Source: an uncultured Clostridia bacterium
GTDB taxonomy: Bacteria; Bacillota; Clostridia; Oscillospirales; Acutalibacteraceae
Direction: 5' to 3'
Length of the DNA: 64,000 bases
NCBI GenBank assembly: GCA_947589575.1
Contig: CANQBM010000002.1
Location: 62,001-126,000 of the forward strand
Shown: in pieces, positions 9,288 through 18,576 of the stretch
Layout of the letters: each line of letters opens with the position of its first letter
Position numbering within the stretch: position 1 is the stretch's first letter
Notes under the pieces: generated by a model
What the model was told of the DNA's origin: nothing
Databases searched by the model: none
Seen by the model: only the letters and a program-made list of their open reading frames with translations
Program-made: the position numbers and the translations under genes

Positions 9288-11747
9288 TTAAATTGCCTTT
9301 AAGAGCGCAGGAAGTCTTGTAAGCGCTCCGCCGATTCTCCAGAAGATTTTACTGAATCCGACAAATGTTGACTGATCGTCATTGAGCATCATAAGAAGAC
9401 CGTCTGCCATTTCAGGTGAAAATACGCCCATGCTCATTGCAATAAAGTTACGGATAGGAATTTGTGTTGCCATTGCGGCGAGCATTTTGCCGTCACCGTT
9501 TTCTGCTGAGCCCATACCGGACATAATCTTCTCAATAAGCCTGCAGATTTTTCCGCCCCACTTGGTATGGCGCGCATCATTAAGACAGCAGTACATATCA
9601 ATCTTTTTAGAAGTATCAGGCTCAGGGCTCGGAACGGGCTTACCATAGACAGCCTCAAACTGAGCGCCCTTCATTCCATAAATATCTGCTGAATAATAAG
9701 CAGGCGCTGATTCACGGTAATCAGGAATTACCGCATCTACTGTTGATGAAACAGTCACCGTTGCTGTCAGCTTAATATCACGGCTTGAAGCGCCGACAAG
9801 AATATCAAACTCACCCGTCTCAACCATCCAGTCGCCAAGCTCAACATTATAAAAAGCAAACGCTCTTTTTGAAAGGTCAAACGAAACTTCCTTTTCCTCG
9901 CCCGCTTTAAGAAATACCTTTTTAAAAGCTTTGAGCTCCTTAACAGGGCGGAAGATTGTTGACTCCTTATCAGCAACGTAAACCTGAGCAATTTCAGCTC
10001 CGTCAATACTGCCGGTATTTTTAATCTTAAACGATACAGTAACAGTATCGGTATCCTTAATACTTTCTGATGAAAGCTTAATATTACTGTACTCAAAGGT
10101 TGTATATGAAAGACCGTAGCCGAACGGGAAAAGCACATCCTTGTCTGCTTTATCATAATAACGGTAACCGATATAAACAGATTCCCTGTGTTCGCTCGTT
10201 ACGGGTCCGCCCGGATAATTTCCGTAAGTTGGATTTTCATCAAACGAGAGAGGATACGTTTCTGACGTTTTACCTGACGGATTAACTGCGCCTGTTAAAA
10301 TGTTTGCAACAGCGGCTCCTCCTGCCTGACCGCCGAGACCTGAATTAAGAAGACCTTTGACCTCGTCAAGCCATTTGATGTTAACAACCGAACCGCCCGC
10401 AAGAACAACTACAGTATTTGGATTTGCTTTTGCAACAGCGCTGACAAGATTGTTGTGGCTTTTAGGCATTTCTATGTCCTCTCTGTCGTAGCCCTCGCCC
10501 TCGAACTCCTCGGTAAGTCCCGCAAATACAACGGCAATATCCGCCTTCTTTGCCGCCTCAACAGCCTCATTTACTAATGCGTCATTAATTTCATCCTTGC
10601 CTTTTTCATAGCCTGCGGCATAAATCATATCAACGCCAAGCTTAGAAAGTTCATCATAAGCATTGTCAAGCTTGGTAGGATTGATAACTGATGAACCTGC
10701 ACCCTGAAAACGCGGCGCCTTTGCCATCTCTCCGATAACCGCAACCTTCTGCCCCGGCTTGAGCGGAAGAATGGAGTCATCATTTTTAAGAAGCACCATT
10801 GAGCCTTCAGCAACTTTTTGAGCAAGCTTATGATGCGCATCAATGTCAAATGTATGCTTTTCCTCAAGAGCAGGCTTTGACTTAATAATAAGGTCAACAA
10901 CATTGTCAACTCTTTTGTTTAGAATTTCCTCGTCAAGTTCTCCGTTCTTAACAGCGGCAATAATTCTCTTTGTATTAAGAGTACCTGAAGAAGGCATTTC
11001 AAGGTCCGTTCCGTTTTTAAGTCCGGGGATACGGTCAACGGATGCTCCCCAGTCGGTGAGAACAAGCCCCTTAAATCCCCACTCGCCACGGAGAACCTTT
11101 TCCTGCAGCCACTCATTTTGAGAAGCGTAAACACCGTTAATGCGGTTATAAGAGTTCATAATTGTCCAAGGCTGAGCCTCTTTTACACAGATTTCAAACG
11201 CTGTAAGATAAAGCTCTCTCATAGCTCTCTCGTCAATTACCTCATTGATAACCATACGGAAAGCCTCCTGTGAATTACACGCAAAGTGCTTAAGAGATGT
11301 ACCGACACCCTTTGACTGAACGCCGTTTACAAGGCTTGCCGAACACTTACCTGCAAGATAAGGATCCTCGCTGAAATATTCAAAGTTGCGACCGCAAACA
11401 GGTGAACGTTTGATATTAGTACCGGGTCCGAGTATCGTTGAAACCTGCTCCTTTAAGCATTCTTCACCGAGCGCCTCGCCCTCTGCTCTTAAAAGCTCTT
11501 CGTCCCACGAACATGAAGATGTTGCCGCGGGAGGAAAACAGGTTGCGGGAACCGAATTGCCCAAGCCGATACCGTCTGACGCCTTTTTGTCGGTATTCTG
11601 CTTACGCAGACCGTGAGGCCCGTCGGTAACCATTATTTTGGGAAGCCCAAGCTCTGCCGACTCCTCAAGATGCCAATAGTCGAAGCCCGAAACAAAAGCC
11701 GCCTTTTGCTCAAGGCTCATTTTCTCAATAATCTCTGGGTGTTTCAT
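9288..11747 (-). CDS. Glycoside hydrolase family 3, probable beta-glucosidase
   Basis: This 819-residue enzyme should remove beta-linked sugars from oligosaccharide ends. It has the GH3 N-terminal barrel with KIMVTDGPHGLRKQ, the substrate lysine-histidine motif SLKHFACNSQE and the nucleophile Asp232 in VLTDWGAS. The GH3 C-terminal sandwich (AVIGEMAKAPRFQGAGSS) and a fibronectin-III-like domain ending near residue 680 follow. A further tail of about 130 residues is helical and common in clostridial members. No signal peptide is present, so it acts in the cytoplasm on imported sugars. It is a single gene with its own promoter and terminator, opposite an unknown membrane protein. The exact substrate is inferred. 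Confidence 0.92.
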   Translation of the reverse strand: MKHPEIIEKMSLEQKAAFVSGFDYWHLEESAELGLPKIMVTDGPHGLRKQNTDKKASDGIGLGNSVPATCFPPAATSSCSWDEELLRAEGEALGEECLKEQVSTILGPGTNIKRSPVCGRNFEYFSEDPYLAGKCSASLVNGVQSKGVGTSLKHFACNSQEAFRMVINEVIDERAMRELYLTAFEICVKEAQPWTIMNSYNRINGVYASQNEWLQEKVLRGEWGFKGLVLTDWGASVDRIPGLKNGTDLEMPSSGTLNTKRIIAAVKNGELDEEILNKRVDNVVDLIIKSKPALEEKHTFDIDAHHKLAQKVAEGSMVLLKNDDSILPLKPGQKVAVIGEMAKAPRFQGAGSSVINPTKLDNAYDELSKLGVDMIYAAGYEKGKDEINDALVNEAVEAAKKADIAVVFAGLTEEFEGEGYDREDIEMPKSHNNLVSAVAKANPNTVVVLAGGSVVNIKWLDEVKGLLNSGLGGQAGGAAVANILTGAVNPSGKTSETYPLSFDENPTYGNYPGGPVTSEHRESVYIGYRYYDKADKDVLFPFGYGLSYTTFEYSNIKLSSESIKDTDTVTVSFKIKNTGSIDGAEIAQVYVADKESTIFRPVKELKAFKKVFLKAGEEKEVSFDLSKRAFAFYNVELGDWMVETGEFDILVGASSRDIKLTATVTVSSTVDAVIPDYRESAPAYYSADIYGMKGAQFEAVYGKPVPSPEPDTSKKIDMYCCLNDARHTKWGGKICRLIEKIMSGMGSAENGDGKMLAAMATQIPIRNFIAMSMGVFSPEMADGLLMMLNDDQSTFVGFSKIFWRIGGALTRLPALLKAI

Positions 11748-11783
11748 TTAAAAAAACGCTCCTCTCAAATTTTTACCATTCTC

Positions 11784-11812
11784 ATTATACAATAAAAAAA
11801 CATACATATCAA
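11784..11812 (-). promoter_or_regulatory. Promoter of the GH3 gene
   Basis: TTGATA (11812-11807) and TATAAT (11789-11784), spaced 17 nt, sit about 37 nt before the GH3 start on the minus strand. Confidence 0.75.
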
Positions 11813-11822
11813 TAGCTTTTTT

Positions 11823-11837
11823 TGGTGAAAATCACCA
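11823..11837. promoter_or_regulatory. 15-bp palindrome between divergent promoters
   Basis: TGGTGA-AAA-TCACCA is a perfect 6-bp inverted repeat. It lies 11 nt upstream of the GH3 -35 box and 25 nt upstream of the -35 box of the divergent gene. Position and symmetry suit an operator for a dimeric regulator, but no regulator gene is adjacent and the site occurs once. Confidence 0.4.
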
Positions 11838-11861
11838 TATTCTTAGAAAATATAACATATC

Positions 11862-11890
11862 TTGAATGTATTTATTTATTGTGTTAAAAT
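11862..11890 (+). promoter_or_regulatory. Promoter of the membrane protein gene at 11914
   Basis: TTGAAT (11862-11867) and TAAAAT (11885-11890) with a 17-nt spacer precede the start codon by 23 nt. Confidence 0.65.
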
Positions 11891-11913
11891 TCAAATAGAA
11901 AAGGGGCGGTTAT

Positions 11914-13299
11914 ATGATAAATGCAATTCCTTATTATGAATTTATTGAAAATAAAATCAGTTCAATTTGTCTTGAAAACAAAAATATATTAAGCAGAAAA
12001 ATATCTTTTGATGAGGAAAGCGACAACCTGATTATTACTCTTATATATAACGGCTTTACGGTAAAACTGAAATACGGCGATACCATAACGGAGGACTACT
12101 CCTTTCTGGAGGATGACAATATGGGCAAATCGCTTATACCTAAATTTATATTCCCGTTTTCCGAAATTGAATATTCTGTTTACGATATACACAATGCGGT
12201 AGAAGACAGTATCTTCAGAACGTATGCGTTTCACTGTCTTTATGATGAGGCGTCTGTTGGTAAGGCTTTGGAGACAGTAATTTCCTTTATTAACAGGAAC
12301 GAAGAAAAAATAAGGAGCATAAGCGGTTCTCAGCGCCTGCAAAAAGAGCTGAATGAATCATTTGAAAGCGGACTCAAAATAGCGTCCAAAAAAATCACAA
12401 CTGATAAAATCAAGGAAAATCCAAAAAAATATTTGAGCAATCATGATATTGATATGTACTATCTGCGCATTGCCGAAACGGCGTTCACTTCACATATTAC
12501 AAAAAACACTACGCGTGAACTCCAAAATTTTTACAGAAAGCAAACTAAAAAGAATAAACTTTTGCCTTTTGAAAAGAGATATATTGACTATCTATATAAA
12601 AATGACTTTAAAAATACTGATGCCGATGCGGTTGAAAGCGTAAAGAAAAATCAAAAAATATCAAGTAAAATTGAGAAATCAAACTCTTTTATTTACATAA
12701 TCAGCCTTATATTCGCATTAGCGCTTGATATACTGATAGGTTCTTTTATAGAAAAAAGGATAGAGAAAAACTATCTGCTTTTAGAGGAGGTCACGCTTGA
12801 CAACATATTTATAATTGTCTTTCTCACCATAGGCTTTTATTTAGTTTTGAATAATCCTTTGAAACGGCTGTTTATGCGAAAAAAAGAGGGCTATGACAGC
12901 AAATCAACAAAACTTGATATAAAAACAAACGCAATATTAGCCGTTGCGGGAGTTGTTATCATTATTGCCTCCAGTACCTTTTCATACTTTGATTATCAGA
13001 AAAATGTCGGTCTTGGTGAAAAAGATATTTATTACTGCCAAAAGCTCGGCAAAGCTGAAATACTGCCGTATGATGATGTTAAACTGTATCTGATTGAGGG
13101 TACATATTACGGTAACGACTATTCTGATACAGATGATGACAAAACTATCGCGGTAGTCGTAAATGATGACTATGAAAACTGCTTTGTATCGGAATATCTG
13201 ACGGAAATAGATATGAAAAATTCTTACAGGGACAGTCTGGATTATGCAGGTAAATTCAAATCAATAGAAGACTTTAATGATAATTTTTTAGTTGGCTGA
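11914..13299 (+). CDS. Unrecognised membrane protein
   Basis: I do not recognise this 461-residue protein. The first 240 residues are soluble, rich in Lys, Glu and aromatic residues. The N-terminus resembles a small beta domain (FDEESDNLIITLIYNGFTVK) with acidic patches, and a charged helical part follows. Membrane segments lie near residues 256-275, 295-315 and 340-360. The C-terminal 100 residues are extracytoplasmic or cytoplasmic and acidic, with SDTDDDKTIAVVVNDDYEN. AGGGG lies before the ATG. It is a single gene with its own promoter, divergent from GH3 and sharing a bidirectional terminator with gatB. No enzyme motif is visible. A sensing or envelope role is possible but unsupported. 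Confidence 0.75.
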   Translation: MINAIPYYEFIENKISSICLENKNILSRKISFDEESDNLIITLIYNGFTVKLKYGDTITEDYSFLEDDNMGKSLIPKFIFPFSEIEYSVYDIHNAVEDSIFRTYAFHCLYDEASVGKALETVISFINRNEEKIRSISGSQRLQKELNESFESGLKIASKKITTDKIKENPKKYLSNHDIDMYYLRIAETAFTSHITKNTTRELQNFYRKQTKKNKLLPFEKRYIDYLYKNDFKNTDADAVESVKKNQKISSKIEKSNSFIYIISLIFALALDILIGSFIEKRIEKNYLLLEEVTLDNIFIIVFLTIGFYLVLNNPLKRLFMRKKEGYDSKSTKLDIKTNAILAVAGVVIIIASSTFSYFDYQKNVGLGEKDIYYCQKLGKAEILPYDDVKLYLIEGTYYGNDYSDTDDDKTIAVVVNDDYENCFVSEYLTEIDMKNSYRDSLDYAGKFKSIEDFNDNFLVG

Positions 13300-13317
13300 T
13301 ATAACTGAATAAACTAT

Positions 13318-13344
13318 AAAACGGCGGTTTTTGACCGCCGTTTT
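13318..13344. terminator. Bidirectional terminator between the 11914 gene and gatB
   Basis: An 11-bp stem (AAAACGGCGGT / ACCGCCGTTTT) with a 5-nt loop has A-runs before it and T-runs after it on both strands. It serves two convergent genes. Confidence 0.9.
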
Positions 13345-13347
13345 AAT

Positions 13348-14757
13348 TTATCCGATTAATTCTCTTATGATAGCCTCAGCCTTTTTGACGTCCGCCTTAC
13401 CTCGTGAATTTTTCATAACGTAGCCGAACATAACATTGATTGCTTTATCCTTTCCTGCCCTTATATCCTCGACAGCCTTCGGGTTAGCGTCAATCGCGCC
13501 CTGACAAAGCGTTTTAAGGTCATCGTCGGAAAGACCCGCAAGGTCCTCCTCCCTGACATATTCTGTTACGTCAAGACCGCTTTCAAGCATTTTTGAAAGA
13601 ACGTCCTTTGCCTTGTTTGCCCTGATTTTCTTATCATCAATCATCTTAACGAGTTCGGCAAGCTGGGCGGATGTCGTTTTAATTTTAAAGTTCTCCTTAT
13701 CCTCCTCTGTCTGGAGAGTTGCATAGACAGGACCTAAAATCATATTAAGAACATTGTTTGCGCTTGCTCCCGCATTAACCGCCGAATCAAAAAATTCGGT
13801 AACATTTCTGTATTTATAAATGAGCCTTGCGTTGTTTTCGGGAAGTCCCATATCCTTTGTATATCTCTTAAGCTTAGCGTCGGGAAGCTCGGGAAGCGAG
13901 GAACGTATTGACTCAACCGTTTGCGGAGAAATGTAAAATCTCAGAATATCCGGCTCCGGGAAATAGCGGTAATCATCAGCGTTCTCCTTTGTACGAAGAA
14001 CATAAACGGTATCGCTGTTTGCGTCGTAGCGCATGGTAGACTGAATAACCTTTCCGCCTGACTCGAGAATGTCCTCCTGTCTTTCAATTTCAAGCTCCAT
14101 CGCGCGCACAATATTTGACAGGGAGTTGATATTTTTAATCTCCGTTCTCGTTCCCCACGGCTCGCCCGGCTGATGAATCGACACATTGACATCACATCTC
14201 ATGGAGCCCTCCTGCATCTTACAGTCCGACACGCCCACATTTCTCATAATAAGCTGGAGCTTTTCGGCATATTCCCTTGCCTCCTGAGGTGACGAAATAT
14301 CAGCCATGGAAACTATTTCTATAAGAGGAACACCGCCTCTGTTATAGTCAACATAGGTATAACCGCCGTCGTGAACAAGCTTGCCTGCGTCCTCCTCAAT
14401 ATGAATACGCTCTATTCTGATTTTTTTGCCCGAATCAAGCTCAACATACCCGTTAATGCAGACAGGCTCGTCAAACTGTGAAATCTGGTACGCCTTCGGA
14501 AGATCGGGATAAACGTAATTTTTTCTGTCCATATGAGAATTATTATTAATATCGCAATGAACGGCAAGACCTGCGCGCACGGCATACTCAATAACCCGCC
14601 TGTTCAAAATAGGGAGCGCGCCCGGCTGACCTGTACACACGGGACAGCAATGGGTGTTAGGCTCTCCGCCGAACTGTGTAGTACATCCGCAGAAAATCTT
14701 TGTTTTTGTGGCAAGCTCAATATGAGTTTCAATACCGCATACAAGCTGATAACTCAA
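13348..14757 (-). CDS. gatB: Asp-tRNA(Asn)/Glu-tRNA(Gln) amidotransferase subunit B
   Basis: GatB activates and amidates the misacylated Glu or Asp on tRNA. The 469 residues begin with the family signature VCGIETHIELATKTKIFCG and have the Zn-binding cysteines in FCGCTTQF and HCCPVC. The conserved RGGVPLIEIVS stretch follows, then the C-terminal tRNA-binding YqeY-like domain. It overlaps gatA by 4 nt. It is the last gene of aspS-gatC-gatA-gatB. Confidence 0.97.
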   Translation of the reverse strand: MSYQLVCGIETHIELATKTKIFCGCTTQFGGEPNTHCCPVCTGQPGALPILNRRVIEYAVRAGLAVHCDINNNSHMDRKNYVYPDLPKAYQISQFDEPVCINGYVELDSGKKIRIERIHIEEDAGKLVHDGGYTYVDYNRGGVPLIEIVSMADISSPQEAREYAEKLQLIMRNVGVSDCKMQEGSMRCDVNVSIHQPGEPWGTRTEIKNINSLSNIVRAMELEIERQEDILESGGKVIQSTMRYDANSDTVYVLRTKENADDYRYFPEPDILRFYISPQTVESIRSSLPELPDAKLKRYTKDMGLPENNARLIYKYRNVTEFFDSAVNAGASANNVLNMILGPVYATLQTEEDKENFKIKTTSAQLAELVKMIDDKKIRANKAKDVLSKMLESGLDVTEYVREEDLAGLSDDDLKTLCQGAIDANPKAVEDIRAGKDKAINVMFGYVMKNSRGKADVKKAEAIIRELIG

Positions 14758-16214
14758 AGCGCTGCACCTCCCTCAAAATCCTCAACGCCTATCTCTGCGT
14801 TTTTCTCATAGAAATACGCTGTGTCAAGAATTGTTTTTTCACTGAACTTTTTACCGATAATCTGCATACCGATAGGAAGTCCCTTACTGTCGTTCTTTAT
14901 AGGAACACTGATTGCGGGAACACCTGTAATATTAATCGGAACTGTCGCAATATCGGAAAGGTACATATCAACAGGCGAAGCGTCGCTGAAATTAAGCGGA
15001 AATGCTGTATTCGGCGCTGTCGGAGCAATCAGAACATCGCAGGTGTTGAAAATTTCATCAAAATCTGCTATAAGATTTTCACGTAAAAGGCACGCTTTTT
15101 TATAATATGCGTCATAATATCCGGATGAAAGTACATATGTGCCAAGCATTATTCTGCGCTTTACTTCGTTTCCAAAGCCTTCAGTACGCGTCTTTAAAAT
15201 CATTTCCTCAACATCATTGAAGGTTTCCGGTCTGTAGCCGTAGCGTATACCGTCATACCGTCCGAGATTTGACGACGCCTCGGCGCAGGCGATAATATAA
15301 TAAACCGGCAGCGCCTGCTTAAGTACGGGAAGACTGATGTCAATAATTTCAGCGCCGTTATCCTCAAAAAACTTAACCGCGCCGTCAATAGCGTCTTTAA
15401 TTTCTGAATCAATACCGTCAAAGTATTCCCTTGCTATACCTATTTTAAGTCCCTTGACGTCATTTTTACCGAGCGAATCGGAAATATTGCCAAAGTCAAA
15501 ATCCACACTTGTCTGGTCGTTTGAATCAACGCCCGAAATTGCGTCAAATACGGTTGCCGTATCCTTTACCGAATTTGCAAGCACGCCGATTTGATCGAGC
15601 GAAGAGCCGTATGCAATAAGCCCGTAACGTGAAACAGCGCCGTAGGTAGGCTTAAGACCGACAATTCCGCAGAATGACGCGGGCTGGCGGATTGAACCGC
15701 CCGTATCCGAACCTAAAGCATATGCCGCTAAATTAGCGCAAACCGCGCCGGCGCCGCCGCCCGACGAACCGCCCGTAACATGATTTACATTCCGCGGATT
15801 AAGCGGCGCGCCGTAACAGCTTGTTTCGCTTGTTGAACCCATAGCAAATTCATCCATATTTGTCTTGCCGAGCATAACAGCGCCCTGCGCCTTTAGTTTT
15901 GACCATACAGTCGAATCATAATACGGTCTGAAGCCCTCAAGAATTTTTGAGCAGCACGTTGTTAAATCGCCGTCCGAGCAGATATTATCCTTAAGTGTCA
16001 TCGGAATACCCGTAAGTACAGTTGCCGTACCGTTTGCAAGCATTTCGTCCGCTTTTTCCGCATTTTTGATTGCCTTGTCAAAGGTAGTTGAAACATATGC
16101 GTTATATTTCTTATTATCAGACTTAATTGCAGAAATATATTTTTCGGTAAGTTCTTTTGACGATACCTCCCTGTTTTTAAGCATTTGCGATAAGGGAGCG
16201 ATAATTTCTCTCAT
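14754..16214 (-). CDS. gatA: Asp-tRNA(Asn)/Glu-tRNA(Gln) amidotransferase subunit A
   Basis: GatA is the amidase that frees ammonia from glutamine for GatB. The 486 residues have the amidase-signature triad: Lys in MTLKDNI, cis-Ser and Ser in TGGSSGGGAGA and GSDTGGSIRQPASFCG. It starts one base after the gatC stop and overlaps gatB, so the three subunits are translated together. Confidence 0.97.
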   Translation of the reverse strand: MREIIAPLSQMLKNREVSSKELTEKYISAIKSDNKKYNAYVSTTFDKAIKNAEKADEMLANGTATVLTGIPMTLKDNICSDGDLTTCCSKILEGFRPYYDSTVWSKLKAQGAVMLGKTNMDEFAMGSTSETSCYGAPLNPRNVNHVTGGSSGGGAGAVCANLAAYALGSDTGGSIRQPASFCGIVGLKPTYGAVSRYGLIAYGSSLDQIGVLANSVKDTATVFDAISGVDSNDQTSVDFDFGNISDSLGKNDVKGLKIGIAREYFDGIDSEIKDAIDGAVKFFEDNGAEIIDISLPVLKQALPVYYIIACAEASSNLGRYDGIRYGYRPETFNDVEEMILKTRTEGFGNEVKRRIMLGTYVLSSGYYDAYYKKACLLRENLIADFDEIFNTCDVLIAPTAPNTAFPLNFSDASPVDMYLSDIATVPINITGVPAISVPIKNDSKGLPIGMQIIGKKFSEKTILDTAYFYEKNAEIGVEDFEGGAAL

Positions 16215-16502
16215 TTATATTCCTCCCTTCACGCAGAACATACCCTTTGACCCGCTTACGTTTGAAAGGATTTTTTCATTCGGGAGTGACTCCTTAACAA
16301 CATCCTCCCTGAAATCCTCGGCAGGTGTTGCAAACGATGATACATTTCTGATTTTATCAGCGTCACCCTCAACTGAATTGTTGATGGTATCTGCGAAAGC
16401 AATAATATCATCCATATCTTTTATAATTTTATCAAGCTCATCGTCCGAAAAATCAAGACGCGCAAGCTGAGCGAGTTTTAAAACTTCTTCCTTACTAATC
16501 AT
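16215..16502 (-). CDS. gatC: Asp-tRNA(Asn)/Glu-tRNA(Gln) amidotransferase subunit C
   Basis: This 95-residue GatC wraps around GatA and stabilises the GatAB complex. It shows the family pattern VLKLAQLARLDFSDDEL followed by the central DDIIAFADTINN region. It lies 15 nt after aspS and directly abuts gatA. Confidence 0.95.
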   Translation of the reverse strand: MISKEEVLKLAQLARLDFSDDELDKIIKDMDDIIAFADTINNSVEGDADKIRNVSSFATPAEDFREDVVKESLPNEKILSNVSGSKGMFCVKGGI

Positions 16503-16517
16503 ATTATCAACCTCAAA

Positions 16518-18269
16518 TTACTTTCTGAGCTTAATGTGCGCCTCTCTAAGCTGCTGTTCCGTAATCTCATTAGGAGCGCCGCACATTAAATCCTGCGCCT
16601 TTCCGTCCATAGGAAATGGAATAACCTCTCGTATATTTTCCTCATTTCTGAGAAGCATAATCATACGGTCAACGCCGGGAGCCATACCCGCATGAGGGGG
16701 AGCGCCGAACTGGAACGCTGTGTAAAGCGCGCCGAATTTTTGCTTAAGCACATCTTCGTCATAACCCGCAATTTCAAACGCTTTTTTCATTATATCAATA
16801 TCGTGGTTACGTACTGCGCCGGATGAAAGCTCAACACCGTTGCAGACAATATCGTACTGATATGCAAGTATCGTAAGCGGATCTTCATTTTCAAGCGCTT
16901 CTAAACCTCCCTGCGGCATTGAAAACGGATTATGTGTAAATCCGATTTTCTTTTCCTCCTCTTTATATTCATACATCGGAAAATCATTGATAAAGCAGAA
17001 ACGGTACGCGTTCTTTTCAATCAAATCAAACATATCCGCGAGCTTTGTTCTGATCTGACCCGCATAGCTTGCAGCCTTTTCTTCGGCGTCTGCAATAAAG
17101 AATATTGTATCCCCTGTTTCAAGAGAAGCAATATCGGCAAGCTCCGTTTTCATATCGTCCGGAATAAACTTATCAATCGGTCCCTTATAAGATTTATCCT
17201 CCTGCACAAGAAGGTAGCCGAGACCGCCCATGCCTATTGACTGCGCGAATTTAAGAAGCTTTTCATGCTTGCCCTTTGAAATTTCTTCGTGTACTTTTAT
17301 TGCCCTTACTGTCTGACCATGAAAAGGCTTAAATGTACAGCGCTGGAAGAAATCGGTTACATCAATAATTTCAAGCGGATTTCTCAGGTCTGGTTTATCC
17401 GTACCGTATTTGAGCATAGAATCCTTATAGCTGATAACAGGATAAGGAGATTCAGTCACGCTATATCCATCGGGGGCAAATTTTTTAAATGTTTTAGTTA
17501 AAATTTCCTCTCCGACTTTAAATACATCCTCCTGAGTGGCAAAACTCATTTCAAAATCAAGCTGATAAAATTCACCGGGTGAACGGTCAGCCCTCGCGTC
17601 CTCGTCCCTGAAACAGGGCGCAATCTGAAAATACTTATCAATACCAGAAACCATAAGGAGCTGTTTATACTGCTGGGGCGCCTGAGGAAGAGCGTAAAAC
17701 TTACCCTTATGAACACGGCTCGGAACAATATAGTCGCGCGCGCCCTCAGGTGATGAGGCGCAGAGAATAGGCGTCTGAATTTCAAGAAAGCCCATATTCG
17801 TCATTTCCTGCCTGAGATAAGAAATAACCTTGCTTCTGAAAATCATATTGTCCTTAACCTTCTGATTTCTCATATCAAGAAAACGGTACTGAAGCCGTTT
17901 GTCCTCCCTTGTTTCCTTGGAAGTCTGAATTTCAAACGGAAGCGGACTGCGCACCTTGCCGAGAGTCGTCACCTTATGAGCCTCAATCTCAATAGTACCT
18001 GTTGCGATTTTAGGGTTAATTGTATCCTCATCCCTTTTTTCAACAAGTCCCTCTACCGAAAGGCAGTCCTCCTTTGAAATACCGCTGAGCAGTGACGTAT
18101 CACGCATTACTATCTGCATAATACCGTTCATATCACGCAGGTCGATAAAGGATACACCGCCGTGGTCTCTGATATTTTCCACCCAGCCAGCCACCTTGAC
18201 GGTACTGTTTATATCAGCCTCGGAAAACTGATCCATTGTTTTTGTTCTGTAAAGCGTTGAAAATTCCAT
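16518..18269 (-). CDS. aspS: Aspartyl-tRNA synthetase
   Basis: This class II synthetase charges tRNA with aspartate. The 583 residues have an OB-fold anticodon domain (VKVAGWVENIRDHGGVSFID), motif 2 (APCFRDEDARADR), the bacterial GAD insertion and motif 3 (GMAPGVDRMIMLL). The start at 18269 follows AAGGAG; upstream codons in the same frame belong to the T-box leader. Being cotranscribed with gatCAB suggests it is non-discriminating and also makes Asp-tRNA(Asn). That is inference from context; no asnS or glnS is in the window. Confidence 0.97.
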   Translation of the reverse strand: MEFSTLYRTKTMDQFSEADINSTVKVAGWVENIRDHGGVSFIDLRDMNGIMQIVMRDTSLLSGISKEDCLSVEGLVEKRDEDTINPKIATGTIEIEAHKVTTLGKVRSPLPFEIQTSKETREDKRLQYRFLDMRNQKVKDNMIFRSKVISYLRQEMTNMGFLEIQTPILCASSPEGARDYIVPSRVHKGKFYALPQAPQQYKQLLMVSGIDKYFQIAPCFRDEDARADRSPGEFYQLDFEMSFATQEDVFKVGEEILTKTFKKFAPDGYSVTESPYPVISYKDSMLKYGTDKPDLRNPLEIIDVTDFFQRCTFKPFHGQTVRAIKVHEEISKGKHEKLLKFAQSIGMGGLGYLLVQEDKSYKGPIDKFIPDDMKTELADIASLETGDTIFFIADAEEKAASYAGQIRTKLADMFDLIEKNAYRFCFINDFPMYEYKEEEKKIGFTHNPFSMPQGGLEALENEDPLTILAYQYDIVCNGVELSSGAVRNHDIDIMKKAFEIAGYDEDVLKQKFGALYTAFQFGAPPHAGMAPGVDRMIMLLRNEENIREVIPFPMDGKAQDLMCGAPNEITEQQLREAHIKLRK

Positions 18270-18289
18270 AACACACACTCCTTGTAAAT

Positions 18290-18541
18290 AAGATAAAGCA
18301 GTCTTAAGTCCGTATAGGACGAAAGACTGCTTCCGTGGTACCACCTAAATTAGCTGTTAATAAACAGCTCACTCTAAGGATTAACGCTCCGTTCACGCCC
18401 GATTCTACTCGCTTAACGCTTTCTTTCGGGAACTCATAGGCGTTTTTCACCGACTGCTTATACTGTCTTTCACCGACCGACAGCTCTCTGAAACAGCGGC
18501 AGGCAGTTACTCACCTAATCAAAGTTTCATATTATTTTATT
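18290..18541 (-). promoter_or_regulatory. T-box riboswitch leader of aspS-gatCAB
   Basis: The minus strand carries the canonical T-box bulge GGTGGTACCACGG (18345-18333). Upstream are a stem III hairpin (AGCTGTT-AACAGCT) and the 5' stem I start AGAGAGC...GGTGAAAG. Downstream is a terminator stem, AAGCAGTCTT pairing with AAGACTGCTT (18296-18332). T-box leaders bind uncharged tRNA and allow read-through. The specifier codon could not be placed with confidence; tRNA-Asp or tRNA-Asn is expected from the genes controlled. Confidence 0.93.
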
Positions 18542-18547
18542 GCAAAT

Positions 18548-18576
18548 ATAATAACACTTTATAATGCTTTAGTCAA
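18548..18576 (-). promoter_or_regulatory. Promoter of the aspS T-box operon
   Basis: TTGACT (18576-18571) and TATTAT (18553-18548) are 17 nt apart on the minus strand. The -35 box overlaps the stop codon of the upstream zinc-ribbon gene. Confidence 0.8.
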
